From positions 1-64,000 of the forward strand of contig CALYQW010000006.1 of NCBI GenBank assembly GCA_945290265.1: DNA of 64,000 nt. Reading direction: 5' to 3'. A program made the position numbers and the translations under genes. The notes below the pieces were generated by a model that searched no databases, was not told where the DNA came from, and worked only from the letters and a program-made list of their open reading frames with translations. Positions 1 through 11,159 of the stretch are shown here, one piece after another (within the stretch, counting starts at the first letter, position 1; each line of letters opens with the position of its first letter). The DNA comes from an uncultured Erwinia sp. (GTDB lineage: Bacteria; Pseudomonadota; Gammaproteobacteria; Enterobacterales; Enterobacteriaceae).

Positions 1-32
1 GCCGGTCGTTAAGCCGTTGTTCCGTGTCAGTG

Positions 33-130
33 GGGGCGCATTATAGGGAGTTCTCGGCGCCTGACAAGGGCTAATTTTAAAAAATTGTCTGAGTGCCTTT
101 TTTTTCATCATCTGCGGTTTAAATCGACAA
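33..130 (-). promoter_or_regulatory. rRNA operon P1 promoter (leftward)
   Basis: Read on the minus strand this is a classic enterobacterial rrn P1. The -35 TTGTCA is at 62-67, the -10 TATAAT at 40-45, with a 16-bp spacer, and a GC-rich GCGCC discriminator follows, typical of stringently controlled rRNA promoters. The AT-rich stretch at about 70-130 fits an UP element. The 16S gene would lie left of position 1. In E. coli hsrA is likewise divergent from rrnC. Confidence 0.88.
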
Positions 131-261
131 CTTTCGCTTAATAACACTGCATTTTACCGCCTGAATCAGATAAAGCTGCTCGCAGCTCACTAAATTCAGA
201 TGCTATCCTCTTTACCATCAAGGGGAATCCCCTGCCAGTAACTTGAATCAAAGGACGACCA

Positions 262-1662
262 ATGATTAACTCCGCGCGCAGTATGGCCGGACTTCCGTGG
301 ATCGCCGCCATGGCGTTCTTTATGCAATCGCTCGATGCCACCATTCTGAATACAGCCCTGCCGGCTATCGCAGCAAGCTTGCACCGTTCTCCGCTGGCGA
401 TGCAATCTGCCGTTATCAGTTATACCCTGACCGTTGCCATGCTGATCCCGGTCAGCGGCTGGCTGGCCGATCGCTTTGGCACCCGCAAAGTCTTTATTTT
501 TGCCGTCTCGCTGTTTTCTCTCGGCTCACTGGCCTGCGCCCTTTCCGGTTCACTGATGGTGCTGGTCATTTCCCGCGTGGTTCAGGGCATTGGCGGCGCG
601 ATGATGATGCCGGTCGCGCGCCTGGCATTGCTGCGTGCTTACCCACGTAATGAACTGTTGCCGGTGCTTAACTTTGTCACCATGCCAGGCCTGGTTGGCC
701 CGGTGCTGGGTCCGTTACTTGGCGGGATGCTGGTTACCTGGGCCACCTGGCACTGGATTTTCCTGATCAATATTCCGATTGGCATAATCGGCATCATCTG
801 CGCACGTAAATATATGCCTGACTTTACTTTGCCAGCAAGGCGCTTGGATTTGGTCGGCTTCCTGCTGTTTGGTTTAGGTCTGGTAGGGATTTCCAGTGGC
901 GTTGAGTTGCTTGGGGAAAAACTGGTATCCGCCACTGTAGCGCTGGGAGTACTGGCGACCGGCTGCGTATTGCTTCTTTTATATATCCGGCATGCCCGCC
1001 GCCATCCGGCTCCGCTGCTGCCGCTGTCATTGTTTAAAATCCGCACCTTCTCGGTAGGCATTTCTGGCAATGTCGCTTCGCGGCTGGGCACCGGCTGCAT
1101 TCCTTTTTTAATGCCGCTGATGTTACAGGTTGGCTTCGGTTACAGCGCGCTAATCGCAGGCTGCATGATGGCACCGACTGCTTTGGGATCAATTCTGGCG
1201 AAATCCACCGTGACGCGAACTCTGAGTCAATACGGCTATCGCCGCACGCTCATCGCTGTCACCCTGTTTATCGGCCTAATGGTTGCCTCTTTTGCCCTGC
1301 AGTCAGCCAGCTGGAACATTTTTGCCCTGCTGATCCCGCTGTTTATTCTGGGGATAGCGATGTCTACCCAGTTTACCGCCATGAACACCATTACCCTGGG
1401 CGATCTGACGGACAATAACGCCAGCAGCGGTAACAGTATGCTGGCAGTAACTCAGCAGCTGGCTATCGGGTTTGGCGTGGCGGTCAGTGCTGCCATGCTG
1501 CGCTTCTACGAAAACTTCAGCGGATCTACCCTCTCAAATTTCCATGCCACATTCCTGACGATGGGTGGTGTGGGAGTGCTGTCGGCACTAATCTTTTTAT
1601 ATCTGAAGCCCGAAGATGGCCTCAACCTGATTAAAAGTAACAAGAAAACGCGCCGCGATTAA
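262..1662 (+). CDS. hsrA: HsrA-like MFS drug/H+ antiporter (DHA2 family)
   Basis: A 466-aa inner-membrane transporter of the major facilitator superfamily, nearly colinear with E. coli HsrA (YieO). The N-terminus carries the typical [16 protein letters not shown] stretch, the loop motif [13 protein letters not shown] follows TM2, and many hydrophobic segments fit a 14-TM DHA2 exporter. An AAAGGA ribosome site precedes the ATG. Its stop overlaps the stop of the convergent rbsR by 2 bp. The physiological substrate is unclear; E. coli HsrA has been linked to homocysteine/multidrug phenotypes. It is the conserved neighbour of rbsR and an rrn operon. Confidence 0.9.
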   Translation: MINSARSMAGLPWIAAMAFFMQSLDATILNTALPAIAASLHRSPLAMQSAVISYTLTVAMLIPVSGWLADRFGTRKVFIFAVSLFSLGSLACALSGSLMVLVISRVVQGIGGAMMMPVARLALLRAYPRNELLPVLNFVTMPGLVGPVLGPLLGGMLVTWATWHWIFLINIPIGIIGIICARKYMPDFTLPARRLDLVGFLLFGLGLVGISSGVELLGEKLVSATVALGVLATGCVLLLLYIRHARRHPAPLLPLSLFKIRTFSVGISGNVASRLGTGCIPFLMPLMLQVGFGYSALIAGCMMAPTALGSILAKSTVTRTLSQYGYRRTLIAVTLFIGLMVASFALQSASWNIFALLIPLFILGIAMSTQFTAMNTITLGDLTDNNASSGNSMLAVTQQLAIGFGVAVSAAMLRFYENFSGSTLSNFHATFLTMGGVGVLSALIFLYLKPEDGLNLIKSNKKTRRD

Positions 1663-2663
1663 CAGCTTCCTGTCGATCCGCGCTCAACTAATTCCGGCGT
1701 CAGTACCAGCTGCTGGCTGGCTCCCGGATCGGCCATCCGGTGCAGCAGCGTATCAACCGCCAGCTCACCCAGCGCATCTTTCGGCTGATGAATAGAAGTC
1801 AGCGGCGGCGTCAGATAAGCAGCCAGTTCAATATCGTCATACCCCACCACCGCCATATCCTGCGGCACCCGCAGCCCGGCCTGATAAAGCGCCTGATAAA
1901 CCCCCACCGCCATCGCATCATTACAGCTGAACACCGCCTGCGGAAGCGGCGACAGTGCCAGTAGCTGCTGCATGGCACTAAAACCACCGAGGAATTCAAA
2001 ATCACCCTCCACGATATAGCCCGCAGGGATCGTCAGTCCGGCGGCGGCCATTGCCTGTCGGTAGCCCTCCAGCCGTAAGCGCGCCGGGGTTTTATCCTGC
2101 GGCCCGGCGATACAGGCAATGCGCCGATATCCCTGGCTGATTAAATGGCGCGTGGCCATTTCCCCTCCCACCAGCGAATTGTCCTGAATTATATCGCTGC
2201 ACTTTTCCAGCGGCGCAGGTGCCCAGTCCATCACCACCGAGGGCACGGTGGGATAACGGTCAAGCAGATGAGCGGCCGGCAACAGGCTTTCACTGCACAT
2301 AATCAACAACCCGTCGACGCGCTTCTGCAACAGGGTTTCCAGACTACGGGCAAGGCGATCGGTATCGCCTTCCGCATTGCACAGCACCAGGCTGTAGCCG
2401 CGCTGGTAGCAGCTGCGTTCCACGCCACGAACCACTTCGCTGTAAAAAGGGTTACTGCTGGCGGTCATCAACATACCAATCGTGTGGGTCTGATTGATCT
2501 TCAGGCTGCGTGCCAGTGCTGAAGGGGCATAGTTAAGCTGGCTGACTGCCGCCATGACCTTCTCCCGCACCGCATCACTGACATAGCGATTATCGTTAAT
2601 CACATGCGAAACAGTAGAGGTGGAGACCCCCGCCAGCCGGGCAACATCCTTCATAGTTGCCAT
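1659..2663 (-). CDS. rbsR: Ribose operon repressor RbsR (LacI family)
   Basis: A 334-aa LacI/GalR regulator. The N-terminal helix-turn-helix reads [20 protein letters not shown], followed by the hinge helix (ALARSL) and a periplasmic-binding-protein-like ligand domain with conserved segments such as [10 protein letters not shown]. It represses the rbs operon; ribose relieves binding. It is the last gene of the rbsDACBKR transcription unit, 2 bp after rbsK, as in E. coli. The start at 2663 matches the E. coli N-terminus [12 protein letters not shown]. Four residues longer than the E. coli protein. Confidence 0.94.
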   Translation of the reverse strand: MATMKDVARLAGVSTSTVSHVINDNRYVSDAVREKVMAAVSQLNYAPSALARSLKINQTHTIGMLMTASSNPFYSEVVRGVERSCYQRGYSLVLCNAEGDTDRLARSLETLLQKRVDGLLIMCSESLLPAAHLLDRYPTVPSVVMDWAPAPLEKCSDIIQDNSLVGGEMATRHLISQGYRRIACIAGPQDKTPARLRLEGYRQAMAAAGLTIPAGYIVEGDFEFLGGFSAMQQLLALSPLPQAVFSCNDAMAVGVYQALYQAGLRVPQDMAVVGYDDIELAAYLTPPLTSIHQPKDALGELAVDTLLHRMADPGASQQLVLTPELVERGSTGSC

Positions 2664-2665
2664 GA

Positions 2666-3595
2666 TTAATCCTGTGTCTGCAAAAACTGATCGATCTCTT
2701 CACGCCAGGGCACCGAGGGCTGTGCGCCCTGACGGGTAACGGCAATCGCGGCCGCAGCATGAGCAAAACGTATCGCCTCGGTGACCGTGCGCTGCTCCAG
2801 CAGTGCGGTTGCCAGCGCACCGTTAAAGGTATCTCCTGCCGCAATAGTATCGACGGCTTTTACCTTAAATCCGGCAATGCGCTCTCCCTGGCCGCGCTCG
2901 CTCAGCCAGACGCCGCGACTGCCGAGGGTGATCATCACCGTGGCGATGCCTTTGCCGTGCAGCACCTGTGCCGCCCGTGCCGCGTCAGCTTCACTGTTCA
3001 CTTCCACGCCGGTCAAGATCTGCGCTTCAGTTTCATTCGGGGTGATCACATCCACCAGCGCCAGCAGTTCATCTGACAGCTCGCTGGCCGGAGCCGGATT
3101 CAGGATCACCCGGGTCTGGTTATCACGCGCGATACGTGCCGCTACCAGAACGCTTTCCAGCGGAGACTCCAGCTGCATCAGTAAAATACCGGCGTCCGCG
3201 ATAATCTGACGATGCTGCTCAACCCGATGCGGGGTTAACGCCGCATTGGCACCGGCATAAATGCCGATGGCATTTTCGCCTTCACCATTCACAAAGATCA
3301 GCGCAACGCCGGTCGCCTCCTGCGCTACGCTGGCAATTGCCTCCGTCCTGATACGGTCTGTTTTCAGCTGCCGACAGATTTGCTGGCCGGTATCGTCGTC
3401 GCCAACGCAGGCAATAAAGGAGACAGCCGCACCGCTGCGACCTGCGGCAACGGCCTGGTTGGCCCCTTTCCCGCCGAACGCTATCTGATACTGTTTCCCT
3501 ATCACGGTTTCTCCCGGACGGGGAAACTGCGCCAGATTAAGAATGTGATCGGCATTGATACTGCCGAGAACCGCGAGGCCAGTCTGATTATTCAT
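2666..3595 (-). CDS. rbsK: Ribokinase
   Basis: A 309-aa PfkB-family sugar kinase that phosphorylates D-ribose to ribose 5-phosphate in the cytoplasm. It shows the N-terminal substrate signature [13 protein letters not shown] near residue 42 and the C-terminal PfkB motif [13 protein letters not shown], which contains the catalytic Asp and the anion hole. Length equals that of E. coli RbsK. It lies between rbsB and rbsR. The 60-bp gap from rbsB holds a strong hairpin, while rbsR follows with almost no gap. Confidence 0.95.
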   Translation of the reverse strand: MNNQTGLAVLGSINADHILNLAQFPRPGETVIGKQYQIAFGGKGANQAVAAGRSGAAVSFIACVGDDDTGQQICRQLKTDRIRTEAIASVAQEATGVALIFVNGEGENAIGIYAGANAALTPHRVEQHRQIIADAGILLMQLESPLESVLVAARIARDNQTRVILNPAPASELSDELLALVDVITPNETEAQILTGVEVNSEADAARAAQVLHGKGIATVMITLGSRGVWLSERGQGERIAGFKVKAVDTIAAGDTFNGALATALLEQRTVTEAIRFAHAAAAIAVTRQGAQPSVPWREEIDQFLQTQD

Positions 3596-3615
3596 AGGGG
3601 ATTATCCGGAGAAGT

Positions 3616-3635
3616 GCGCCACCCGAAGGTGGCGC
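3616..3635 (-). other. Intercistronic hairpin between rbsB and rbsK
   Basis: A perfect 8-bp inverted repeat (GCGCCACC / GGTGGCGC) with a 4-nt loop sits in the rbsB-rbsK gap. There is no following U-tract on either strand, so it is more likely an mRNA-stabilising or differential-expression hairpin downstream of the highly expressed binding protein than a full terminator. The role is inferred. Confidence 0.6.
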
Positions 3636-3655
3636 GTGCCATACTTTTCTTTGAT

Positions 3656-4537
3656 TTATTGAGTAACCAGTTGCAGGTCAACCGGATTAACAGCAGGTAC
3701 TTCCTGGCCTTTCAACACTTTATCGGCGGTTTCCACACCGATCATACCAATCTGTTCCGGCAGTTGTGCAACGGTAGCAGCCAGTTTGCCGCCTTTAACA
3801 GCTTTAACCCCGTCCGGGGTGCCGTCAAATCCCACCACCACAACATCAGATTTTCCGGCAGTTTGCAATGCGCGCAATGCACCCAGCGCCATTTCATCAT
3901 TTTGCGCGAATACCGCCTGAACATCCGGGTGCGCCGTCAGCAGGTTCTGCATCACGTTCAGCCCTTTGGTACGATCGAAATCCGCCGGCTGGCTGGCCAG
4001 CATCACAAAATGGTGCGCTGCTGCCGCCTGTCTGAAACCTTCACCACGCTCGCGCGCCGCAGACGTACCGGCAATGCCCTGCAGTTCGATAATTTTTGCG
4101 CCTTCACCCACTTTTTTGGCAATAAAGTCACCGGCCATTTTGCCGCCCTGACGGTTATCCGAAGCGACATGGCTGATTACTTTGCCCTGAGAAGCCACCC
4201 GGTCGAGGGTGATCACCGGGATGCTGGCCTGATTGGCGATTTTTATCGCATTACCCACGGCATCAGAATCTGTGGGGTTAATCATCAGGATTTTGGTGCC
4301 ACGTACCGCCAGATCCTGCACGTTAGCCAGCTCTTTCGCCGGATTATTCTGCGAGTCCAGCACCACCAGGTTGTAACCCAGTCGGTCGGCTTCTTTCTGT
4401 ACGCCTGCTTTCAGCGAAACAAAGAACGGGTTATTCAGGGTAGAGATCACCAGCGCCAGGGACTCTTTTGCCAGCGCGCTGGCGCTTAAGGTGGTTCCCA
4501 GGATCAGGGCAAGGGCCGTCAGTTTCTTCATTTTCAT
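3656..4537 (-). CDS. rbsB: Ribose ABC transporter periplasmic binding protein
   Basis: The periplasmic D-ribose receptor for the RbsABC importer and, in E. coli, for chemotaxis. The start was set to the ATG at 4537 (293 aa) rather than an upstream in-frame TTG at 4552, because it matches the E. coli N-terminus (MxMKKL) and has a GAGGAT ribosome site 8 nt upstream. A signal peptide ends at the ASALA / KE junction. Conserved segments include [30 protein letters not shown] and [15 protein letters not shown]. It is followed by the intercistronic hairpin and rbsK. Confidence 0.95.
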   Translation of the reverse strand: MKMKKLTALALILGTTLSASALAKESLALVISTLNNPFFVSLKAGVQKEADRLGYNLVVLDSQNNPAKELANVQDLAVRGTKILMINPTDSDAVGNAIKIANQASIPVITLDRVASQGKVISHVASDNRQGGKMAGDFIAKKVGEGAKIIELQGIAGTSAARERGEGFRQAAAAHHFVMLASQPADFDRTKGLNVMQNLLTAHPDVQAVFAQNDEMALGALRALQTAGKSDVVVVGFDGTPDGVKAVKGGKLAATVAQLPEQIGMIGVETADKVLKGQEVPAVNPVDLQLVTQ

Positions 4538-4563
4538 TATGATTATCCTCAAATAGCCGGGGG

Positions 4564-5532
4564 TTATTTACTGCTTTTGTTATCCATCAGCACTGCCAGC
4601 AGGATAACCACTGCTTTAACAATCATCTGATAGTAGGAGGATACGCCCAGCAGATTCAGGCCATTATTCAGAAAGCCGAGGATCAGTGCCCCAATCAGCG
4701 TCCCGAAAATCCGTCCTTTACCACCGGCCAGGCTGGTACCACCCAGTACCACTGCCGCAATCGCATCCAGCTCATAGCCGGTACCCGCCGTTGGCTGCGC
4801 CGATGACAGGCGCGCCACTTCGATAGTTCCGGCCAACGCCGCCAGCATGCCGCATAAGGCATACACCACAATTTTGACCCGATCAACGCTGATACCGGAG
4901 AGCCGGGTTGCCGCCTCATTGCCGCCGAGCGCGTAGATATAACGCCCCAACCGGGTGTGATGCAGCATAAACCAGGTCACCAGAAACACCGCAGCCATCA
5001 GCCAGACCGGCACCGGGATCCCCAGCGGGCGACCAATACCAAACCAGCCAAACAGGTCAGCATTGTCACTGAAACCGGTGCTGATTGGGCTGCCATCGGT
5101 GTATACCATGGTGACGCCACGCAGCAGCAGCATCATCACCAGGGTGGCAATAAACGCCTGCACCCTGCCTTTGGCGACAATCACGCCGGTGATGCCCCCG
5201 ATCAGTAGTCCCAGCCCCAGCGAGGCGGCAATCGCCACCAGCGCGTTAATTTCCAGTCCGACCAACGACGCCGCCACCGCGCCGGTCAGGGCCAGCAGTG
5301 ATCCCACCGACAAGTCAATGCCCGATGTCAGGATCACCAGCGTCATGCCTACCGCCATAATGGCGTTGACCGAGGTCTGTTGCAGAATATTGAACAGGTT
5401 TGCCTGGGTGAAAAAGTTCGGACTGAAGCAGGAGACAATGACGATCAGCACCACCAGTGCAATCAGTGATTTCTGTTCCAGCAGCCAGGCTCTGGTCTGT
5501 TGTCCACGGGCAGGGGTGGTGAATGTACTCAT
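4564..5532 (-). CDS. rbsC: Ribose ABC transporter permease
   Basis: A 322-aa inner-membrane permease of the RbsC/BPD_transp_2 type, with about ten hydrophobic segments and conserved signatures such as [14 protein letters not shown] and [18 protein letters not shown]. It forms the channel energised by RbsA. Its ATG overlaps the rbsA stop by 4 bp (ATGA), indicating translational coupling, and rbsB follows after 26 bp. Confidence 0.95.
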   Translation of the reverse strand: MSTFTTPARGQQTRAWLLEQKSLIALVVLIVIVSCFSPNFFTQANLFNILQQTSVNAIMAVGMTLVILTSGIDLSVGSLLALTGAVAASLVGLEINALVAIAASLGLGLLIGGITGVIVAKGRVQAFIATLVMMLLLRGVTMVYTDGSPISTGFSDNADLFGWFGIGRPLGIPVPVWLMAAVFLVTWFMLHHTRLGRYIYALGGNEAATRLSGISVDRVKIVVYALCGMLAALAGTIEVARLSSAQPTAGTGYELDAIAAVVLGGTSLAGGKGRIFGTLIGALILGFLNNGLNLLGVSSYYQMIVKAVVILLAVLMDNKSSK

Positions 5533-7046
5533 GGTGCTACCTGCTGCATGTTGTTATGTTTACCCACGGCTGCTGCCATAATGATCTCCTGTGAAGCCTG
5601 TTCAATCGGGAAATCCCCACTCAGGCGGCCTTCATGCATCACCAGTACGCGGTCACTCATCCCCAGCACTTCCGGTAGTTCAGAAGACACCAGAATGATG
5701 CTTAACCCTTCCTGTTTGAACTGGTTAATTAACTGATAAATTTCTTTTTTTGCCCCGACATCCACACCACGCGTTGGCTCATCAATAATCAGCACCTTAG
5801 GCCGGGTCATCAGGCCCCGGGCAATGGCGACCTTTTGCTGATTACCGCCAGACAGCAGGCCGATTAGCTGATCCATTGACGGCGTTTTCACATGGAAAAG
5901 CTTAATAAAGTCACCTACCGCCAGCTGCTCGCGATCGTGCTTCAGACGGCCAGAGGGGTAACTGAAATAGTTAAGCGCGGTCAGAGACATGTTCTCTTTC
6001 ACGGACATCCCCAACACCAGCCCGTCACGCTTGCGATCTTCCGAAATATACACAATGCCGTTTTTCAGCCCTTCCTGCGGCGTGCGTGCCAGCACCGGTT
6101 TACCTTCCAGTATCACCTGACCGGCGCTGCGCGGCAGCGCGCCATACAGTACCTTCATCAGTTCAGTGCGCCCGGCACCCATCAGCCCGGCAACGCCGAG
6201 GATTTCCCCTTTACGCAGGGTGAAACTGACATCATGTATCCCGGAGCCGCTGAGATGTTCAACGCTCAGACGTACCTCACCGGGTGCCTGATCGAGGCGC
6301 GGATACTGTTCTTCCAGCCGGCGCCCTACCATCATTTCAATCAGCGACTGTTCGTCCAGTTCGCTTACCGGACGTTCGGCAATAAACTGGCCGTCACGAA
6401 AGATGGTGACGTCATCGCAGATCTCGAAAATTTCTTTCATGCGGTGGGAGATATACACAATGCCGCAGCCCTGGGCTTTCAGTTCGTTGATTACCCGAAA
6501 CAGTGAGGCGGTTTCAGTATCGGTGAGCGCATCCGTTGGCTCATCCATAATGATCACCCGCGACTTGAAGCTCAGCACTTTGGCAATTTCGACCATTTGC
6601 CGATCGCCAATTGACAGCTCCCCCACCGCCTTATGGCTGTTAAAGCGCAGATTAAGCCGCTGTAGCAGCGCATCGGCGCGGGCATACAGCGTTGACCACT
6701 GTATGCAGCCAAAGCGGTTAACGCATTCACGGCCAAGGAAAATATTCTCTGCCACGCTCAGCTGGGGGATCAGATTCAGCTCCTGGTGGATAATGCCAAT
6801 GCCCGCTTCCTGCGATGCTTTTGGTCCGCTGAAGGTGGTTTCTTTGCCCAGCCAGCGGATAGTGCCGCCATCGCGGCTGTAAATACCGGTCAGCACTTTC
6901 ATCATGGTGGATTTACCGGCACCATTTTCCCCCACCAGCGCCATCACCCGCCCGGGATAAACGTTAAGTGACGCCCCCGCCAGCGCCCTGACGCCGGGGA
7001 AGGATTTCTCGATATTGTTAAGCTGAAGTAACGGCTGCATATCCAT
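5529..7046 (-). CDS. rbsA: Ribose ABC transporter ATP-binding protein
   Basis: A 505-aa protein with two fused ABC ATPase domains. The first has Walker [10 protein letters not shown] (about residue 39), signature LSIGDRQ and Walker [11 protein letters not shown]. The second has a degenerate Walker A ([12 protein letters not shown]), signature LSGGNQQK and Walker [11 protein letters not shown]. The two-domain form and asymmetric second Walker A are typical of sugar importers of the RbsA/MglA group. It begins 1 bp after the rbsD stop. Confidence 0.95.
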   Translation of the reverse strand: MDMQPLLQLNNIEKSFPGVRALAGASLNVYPGRVMALVGENGAGKSTMMKVLTGIYSRDGGTIRWLGKETTFSGPKASQEAGIGIIHQELNLIPQLSVAENIFLGRECVNRFGCIQWSTLYARADALLQRLNLRFNSHKAVGELSIGDRQMVEIAKVLSFKSRVIIMDEPTDALTDTETASLFRVINELKAQGCGIVYISHRMKEIFEICDDVTIFRDGQFIAERPVSELDEQSLIEMMVGRRLEEQYPRLDQAPGEVRLSVEHLSGSGIHDVSFTLRKGEILGVAGLMGAGRTELMKVLYGALPRSAGQVILEGKPVLARTPQEGLKNGIVYISEDRKRDGLVLGMSVKENMSLTALNYFSYPSGRLKHDREQLAVGDFIKLFHVKTPSMDQLIGLLSGGNQQKVAIARGLMTRPKVLIIDEPTRGVDVGAKKEIYQLINQFKQEGLSIILVSSELPEVLGMSDRVLVMHEGRLSGDFPIEQASQEIIMAAAVGKHNNMQQVAP

Positions 7047-7047
7047 C

Positions 7048-7467
7048 TCAGAACGTCACGCCCGCATTAAGGATCACATTGGCATACGGCGAGCATTCAC
7101 CGCTGCGGATCGCCGCGCGGCTGGCCCCGGTTAAGCGCTTAAAATCGTCGTGGTTAACGTAAATGACGTTGATGCTATTCCCCTGCTGCTGTTGCAACGT
7201 TTTCAGCAGCAGTAGCAGCTGGCCGTGCAGTTCAGGGTTGTGCTGTTTGATCTCAGACGCGATTACCGCACTTTCCACCTGCATCTCGCCGGTTACGGCG
7301 GCCACCACAGACAGAAAGCTCGGCACCCCGGCAGTTAACGCCAGATCGATACGCTGCACGCCTTCGGGGATCGGCAGTCCGGCATCGCAAATTGTCAGGC
7401 TGTCGGTATGGCCCAGCCGGGCAACCACCGCGGAGATTTCAGCATTCAGCAACGGACCTTTTTTCAT
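7048..7467 (-). CDS. rbsD: D-ribose pyranase
   Basis: A 139-aa enzyme interconverting beta-pyranose and beta-furanose forms of ribose so that ribokinase can act. The ATG at 7467 was chosen over a start 51 bp upstream, because it gives the family's exact 139-aa length and N-terminus (MKKGxxLN) and is preceded by GGAAGGG. Conserved features are [12 protein letters not shown] and the C-terminal [14 protein letters not shown]. It is the first gene of the rbs operon. Confidence 0.94.
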   Translation of the reverse strand: MKKGPLLNAEISAVVARLGHTDSLTICDAGLPIPEGVQRIDLALTAGVPSFLSVVAAVTGEMQVESAVIASEIKQHNPELHGQLLLLLKTLQQQQGNSINVIYVNHDDFKRLTGASRAAIRSGECSPYANVILNAGVTF

Positions 7468-7551
7468 TTTCCCTTCCACACGGCAATGTTCACAGGCTGC
7501 CAGTGTAGAAAGTAACAAACGGAAAACAATTGCCGGAGCGGTAATCTGTGA

Positions 7552-7604
7552 TCGCTATCGAAACGTTTCGCCAGCGATTAAAAAATAGGTGATGGGAATC
7601 TCAA
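7552..7604 (-). promoter_or_regulatory. rbs operon promoter with RbsR operator
   Basis: On the minus strand a -35 TTGAGA (7599-7604) and a -10 TTTAAT (7577-7582) are spaced by 16 bp. Just downstream, over the expected start of transcription, is an extended palindrome at 7552-7577 with the perfect core CGAAACGTTTCG (7559-7570) and outer arms TCGCT/AGCGA. It closely resembles the E. coli RbsR operator, so repression by promoter occlusion is expected. The CRP dependence known in E. coli was not confirmed here. Confidence 0.8.
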
Positions 7605-7637
7605 AATGGTATCAGGGCTTCAGAATGACTTCGGTAT

Positions 7638-7663
7638 AAAAACGGGCCGGAAATCCGGCCCGT
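7638..7663 (-). terminator. Rho-independent terminator after budB
   Basis: Read leftward, a 9-bp GC-rich stem (ACGGGCCGG with its complement, loop AAAT) is followed immediately by a run of five T. It lies 19 bp past the stop of the acetolactate synthase gene and separates that operon from the rbs promoter. Confidence 0.88.
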
Positions 7664-7682
7664 GAGCTTTAGAAGGGGAAAC

Positions 7683-9362
7683 TTACAGGATTTGGCTAAG
7701 ATGCAGCTGCCCCATCAGTAAATGGTTATCGGCATAATCCACCGGGATAGCCACCACCGCCGGACCCTGGACATCCATCGCCTGACGCAGCACCGGCTCC
7801 AGCATATCGGCGCTTTCCACCGCGAAGCCAGCCGCGCCAAAGGATTCAGCGTAGGCTTTAAAATCTATCGGCCCGAATTTAACCCCGGAGACGCGCTGGT
7901 ATTTTTTCTGCTCCTGCATCGCCACCATATTGTACTCCTCATCCACCCAGATGATATGTAACAGGTTAGCGCCGAGGCGTACTGCGGTTTCCAGCTCCAT
8001 ACTGGACTGCAGGAAGCCGCCATCGCCGGAAACCGATACCACCTTACGTGACGGATCCACCAGCCAGGCACCAATCGCCCAGGGCAGAGCGACCCCCATT
8101 GTCTGCTGTCCGTTGGAGATCATAATCTGGCGGGCACGGAAGCTGTAAAGATAACGGGCAATCCAGATATGGAAGCTGCCCATATCCACCGTCAGAGTCA
8201 CATCATCATTGATAATATCCTGCATCGCCCGCACGATGCGCAGCGGGTGCAGGGCGAACTGATTCAGCTGACGGCCGCGCTGGGCCAGCAGTTCACGCTG
8301 CTGCTGGCGATCTTCGAGAATACTGGCGGCCTGTGGGCTCAGCTCCAGCGGTACTTTGATCGCCGCGGTCAGCTTGTTCAGGGTAGCGGCAATATCCCCC
8401 ACCAGTTCGGCATCCGGCAGATAGCAGTTATCGGTATCGGCTGGCAGCACATCTATATGGATAAGGGTGGCATTACCGCTGTTCCACATTGCCGGTTCGT
8501 ACTCCACCGGGCTGTAGCCGATGGTGATGATCATATCGGCTTCACGCAGCAGCCGGTCACCGGCCTGGTTATTAAACAGTCCAACGCGTCCGGCAAAGCG
8601 TGAGAAATGTTCCTGACGGATCGCCCCGGCGGCCTGATAGGTACTGGTAACCGGAATATGGCTGCGCTCCAGCAGATGATGCAGCGCCTCGCTGTTGCCT
8701 GGCTGACTGGCCATCAGTCCCAGCAGGATCACCGGATTTTTGGCGCGGGCAATTTCCTCTGCCACCGCGTTAATCGCGCTTTCCGGCGCAGAGCCCATCA
8801 GCAGCTGACCGTTGGCGGTCAGCAAATGTCCGCGCGCGGGGCCATCAACAATATCCTGTGGCAGGCTGACAAAGGCTCCGCCGGGGCGACCCTGCTCAGC
8901 CTGACGAAAGCCATTTGACAGCACTTCGGCAATCGCATCGGATGAACCCACTTCAACGGCATATTTGGTGACCGGACGAAACATCGCCACGGTATCCATA
9001 CTCTGATGCACCTGTTTGGCGCTGTCGGCACGTTTTACCGCCCCCCCCAGCGCCACCACCGGATCGCCTTCGCTGGTGGCGGTCGCCATCCCGGTGATCA
9101 GGTTGGAGCAGCCCGGCCCGGACGTCACCAGCGCCACCCCGGCACGGCCGGTCAGACGCCCTACCGCGGCTGCCATAAAGGCGGCATTGGCCTCATGACG
9201 TACCGGAATCGTTTGAATGGATGAGTCCACCAGTGAATCAAACACCTTATCAATTTTCGCGCCGGGAATACCGAAAACCTGTTTTACCCCCTGGGCTTCC
9301 AGCTGTGCCACCACCAGATCGGCACCATGCGTCCACTGTTGAATATCCGTAGCATTTTTCAT
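7683..9362 (-). CDS. budB: Catabolic acetolactate synthase (BudB/AlsS)
   Basis: A 559-aa thiamine diphosphate enzyme that condenses two pyruvates to alpha-acetolactate with CO2 release. The N-terminal pyrimidine-binding domain has the catalytic-Glu region [12 protein letters not shown], and the C-terminal domain has the ThDP motif [15 protein letters not shown] followed by the NMVAMQEQ region. The single-subunit length without a regulatory partner, and the decarboxylase gene just upstream, mark the catabolic form (acetoin/butanediol branch) rather than IlvB/IlvI. GAGGAGAGG precedes the ATG. It is second in the budA-budB operon and ends at a strong terminator. Confidence 0.93.
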   Translation of the reverse strand: MKNATDIQQWTHGADLVVAQLEAQGVKQVFGIPGAKIDKVFDSLVDSSIQTIPVRHEANAAFMAAAVGRLTGRAGVALVTSGPGCSNLITGMATATSEGDPVVALGGAVKRADSAKQVHQSMDTVAMFRPVTKYAVEVGSSDAIAEVLSNGFRQAEQGRPGGAFVSLPQDIVDGPARGHLLTANGQLLMGSAPESAINAVAEEIARAKNPVILLGLMASQPGNSEALHHLLERSHIPVTSTYQAAGAIRQEHFSRFAGRVGLFNNQAGDRLLREADMIITIGYSPVEYEPAMWNSGNATLIHIDVLPADTDNCYLPDAELVGDIAATLNKLTAAIKVPLELSPQAASILEDRQQQRELLAQRGRQLNQFALHPLRIVRAMQDIINDDVTLTVDMGSFHIWIARYLYSFRARQIMISNGQQTMGVALPWAIGAWLVDPSRKVVSVSGDGGFLQSSMELETAVRLGANLLHIIWVDEEYNMVAMQEQKKYQRVSGVKFGPIDFKAYAESFGAAGFAVESADMLEPVLRQAMDVQGPAVVAIPVDYADNHLLMGQLHLSQIL

Positions 9363-9374
9363 CGTTACCTCTCC

Positions 9375-10157
9375 TCAGCTTTCCACTGAACGAATGGCCG
9401 AGTCCAGGTCATCCGGGTTTAAATTAGCTGCCAGGAATTCTTTGTTACCCGGCAGATCGATCACCAGCTTGCTGATTTCACCAAAGGTCAGCGTGCCGTG
9501 TTCTAACTGGTAATTAAGCAGATGACCGCCGCCCTGACGGTCGTCAGTAATAAAGTGCTCGTGATAACCGGCCACGTTAATCCCCTGCATATACTGTGGA
9601 GTGCGAAAGCCGATAATCACCCCGCTACGCTGGTCAAAGCGAAACACCGGCTGTTGCTCAATCGCTTCCTGCATCGGTTTATACGGCCGCTGCTGGCAGG
9701 GTACGGTGCGGGTATGAGCGTGAGTAAACAGACCATCAATGCGCAAAGCGCAGAACTGATTATCGGAACTGACCTGCTGGTCGATGACCTGATGGATTTC
9801 TTCACGGCTGGCCGGGCCGGCAAACTGATGGCGGTACTGCGGGCGGAAAAAGGTCATCACCGCAAAGGGCGTGCGCTGATCGGCACGCGCCGCGCGCGCA
9901 CTGCCATCGGAGCGCAGCTGATACACTTCACGGTTAAAGGCGATCAGCTCACCGTCCAGCTGATTAAAAGTGCCGAGGCCAAAATCGCCCTTCTCCAGCA
10001 AATCAGCCACGGTGGTGGTACCGTCATAGACGCCGCTCAGCAGCGCACTCATTAACGAGGTCTGATAAATAACGCTTTCAGGCCGCTCTTTTTGCAGTTC
10101 CCGAACGGTAGAAACCAGCTGTTCGGTACATGCACAAGCCGTTGCGGAATGTGTCAT
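9375..10157 (-). CDS. budA: Alpha-acetolactate decarboxylase
   Basis: A 260-aa cytoplasmic enzyme that decarboxylates alpha-acetolactate to acetoin. The family's zinc-binding histidines are visible in GYHEHFITDDRQGGGHLL, and the first domain has the FGLGTFNQLDGELIAF segment. AGAGGA precedes the ATG. The 12-bp gap to budB shows one operon. No acetoin reductase (budC) follows, so the product would be acetoin unless a dehydrogenase is encoded elsewhere. Confidence 0.93.
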   Translation of the reverse strand: MTHSATACACTEQLVSTVRELQKERPESVIYQTSLMSALLSGVYDGTTTVADLLEKGDFGLGTFNQLDGELIAFNREVYQLRSDGSARAARADQRTPFAVMTFFRPQYRHQFAGPASREEIHQVIDQQVSSDNQFCALRIDGLFTHAHTRTVPCQQRPYKPMQEAIEQQPVFRFDQRSGVIIGFRTPQYMQGINVAGYHEHFITDDRQGGGHLLNYQLEHGTLTFGEISKLVIDLPGNKEFLAANLNPDDLDSAIRSVES

Positions 10158-10262
10158 CGCTATCCTCTTTCACTAAACTGTTAAGGAGTATTTAATCAAT
10201 GTTGACGCGATTCAGCTTAAGACGCCAATATAGAATTCCCTTCTCTTTAAGACGTTTTTGAT

Positions 10263-11150
10263 ATGGAACTTCGTTATCTGCGCTACTTTGTTGCGGTCGC
10301 TGAGAATCGCAGTTTTACCCGGGCGGCGGAGATACTGGGGATTTCCCAGCCACCGCTCAGCCAGCAGATCAAAAAGCTGGAAGATGAGATTGGTACGCCG
10401 CTGTTGCGACGTCTGACGCGCAGCGTGGAGCTGACGCTGGCCGGGGAAGCGTTTTATCAGGACGCCCGCCATATTCTCGATCTGAGCGGACACGCGCTGG
10501 AGAGAACCCGCGGTATTGCGCGCGGTATCAGCGGTCAGCTGTCCATTGGTTTTGCCAGCTCCACCGCTTTCCTGCCGCAGATATTTCAGCTGCTGAGCCA
10601 GTTTCAGCAGAACTACCCGGCGGTCTCCCTGCAGCCGCGTGAAGCGGATATGGTCAGGCTGCTGCACGATCTGGAAGAAGGATTGCTGGATGCCGCCTTT
10701 GTCCGTCTGCCCTGTGAAAGCAGTAAAGCGTTTAATCTTAAGGTGATTACCAGCGAGAAAATGCTGCTGGTGCTGCCGTCCGGGCATCACTTAAGCGGCA
10801 GGACATCTGTTTCACTGGGGGAACTACATCAGGATCCGCTGGTAATATTTCCGCGCGAGGTTGCCCCCAGTCTGTACGAAGTGATTATCAGCGCCTGCCT
10901 GCGCGCCGGTTTTCAGCCGTCGGTGATGCAACAGTCGCCGCAGGTCTCTTCCGCCATCAGTATGGTCGCTGCCGGCTTTGGCGTTGCTATCGTGCCGGCT
11001 TCACTGAGTCACCTCCGCCTGCCGGGGATCACCTACCACCAGATTGAAGATACCAGCCTGCTGAGTGATATCGCGCTGGCCTGGCGACGACTGGATCGCT
11101 CTCCGGCGGTGCAGCATCTAATCCAGGCGCTGAACAGCCCCCAACCTTAA
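10263..11150 (+). CDS. budR: LysR-family activator of the acetolactate operon (BudR/AlsR-like)
   Basis: A 295-aa LysR regulator. The winged helix-turn-helix is at residues 1-60 (MELRYLRYFVAVAENRSFTR, then AEILGISQPPLSQQIKKLE), followed by a type-2 periplasmic-binding effector domain. It is divergent from budA with a 105-bp shared intergenic region, the usual arrangement for BudR/AlsR, which respond to acetate or low pH in studied species. The assignment to the bud operon rests on position and family, not on a recognised operator. Confidence 0.82.
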   Translation: MELRYLRYFVAVAENRSFTRAAEILGISQPPLSQQIKKLEDEIGTPLLRRLTRSVELTLAGEAFYQDARHILDLSGHALERTRGIARGISGQLSIGFASSTAFLPQIFQLLSQFQQNYPAVSLQPREADMVRLLHDLEEGLLDAAFVRLPCESSKAFNLKVITSEKMLLVLPSGHHLSGRTSVSLGELHQDPLVIFPREVAPSLYEVIISACLRAGFQPSVMQQSPQVSSAISMVAAGFGVAIVPASLSHLRLPGITYHQIEDTSLLSDIALAWRRLDRSPAVQHLIQALNSPQP

Positions 11151-11159
11151 CCCGGCAGC

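Noticed and set aside
3380-4489. A 369-codon plus-strand frame opposite rbsB/rbsK
   Set aside because: It lies wholly on the reverse of clear ribose operon genes and has a composition typical of a shadow frame.
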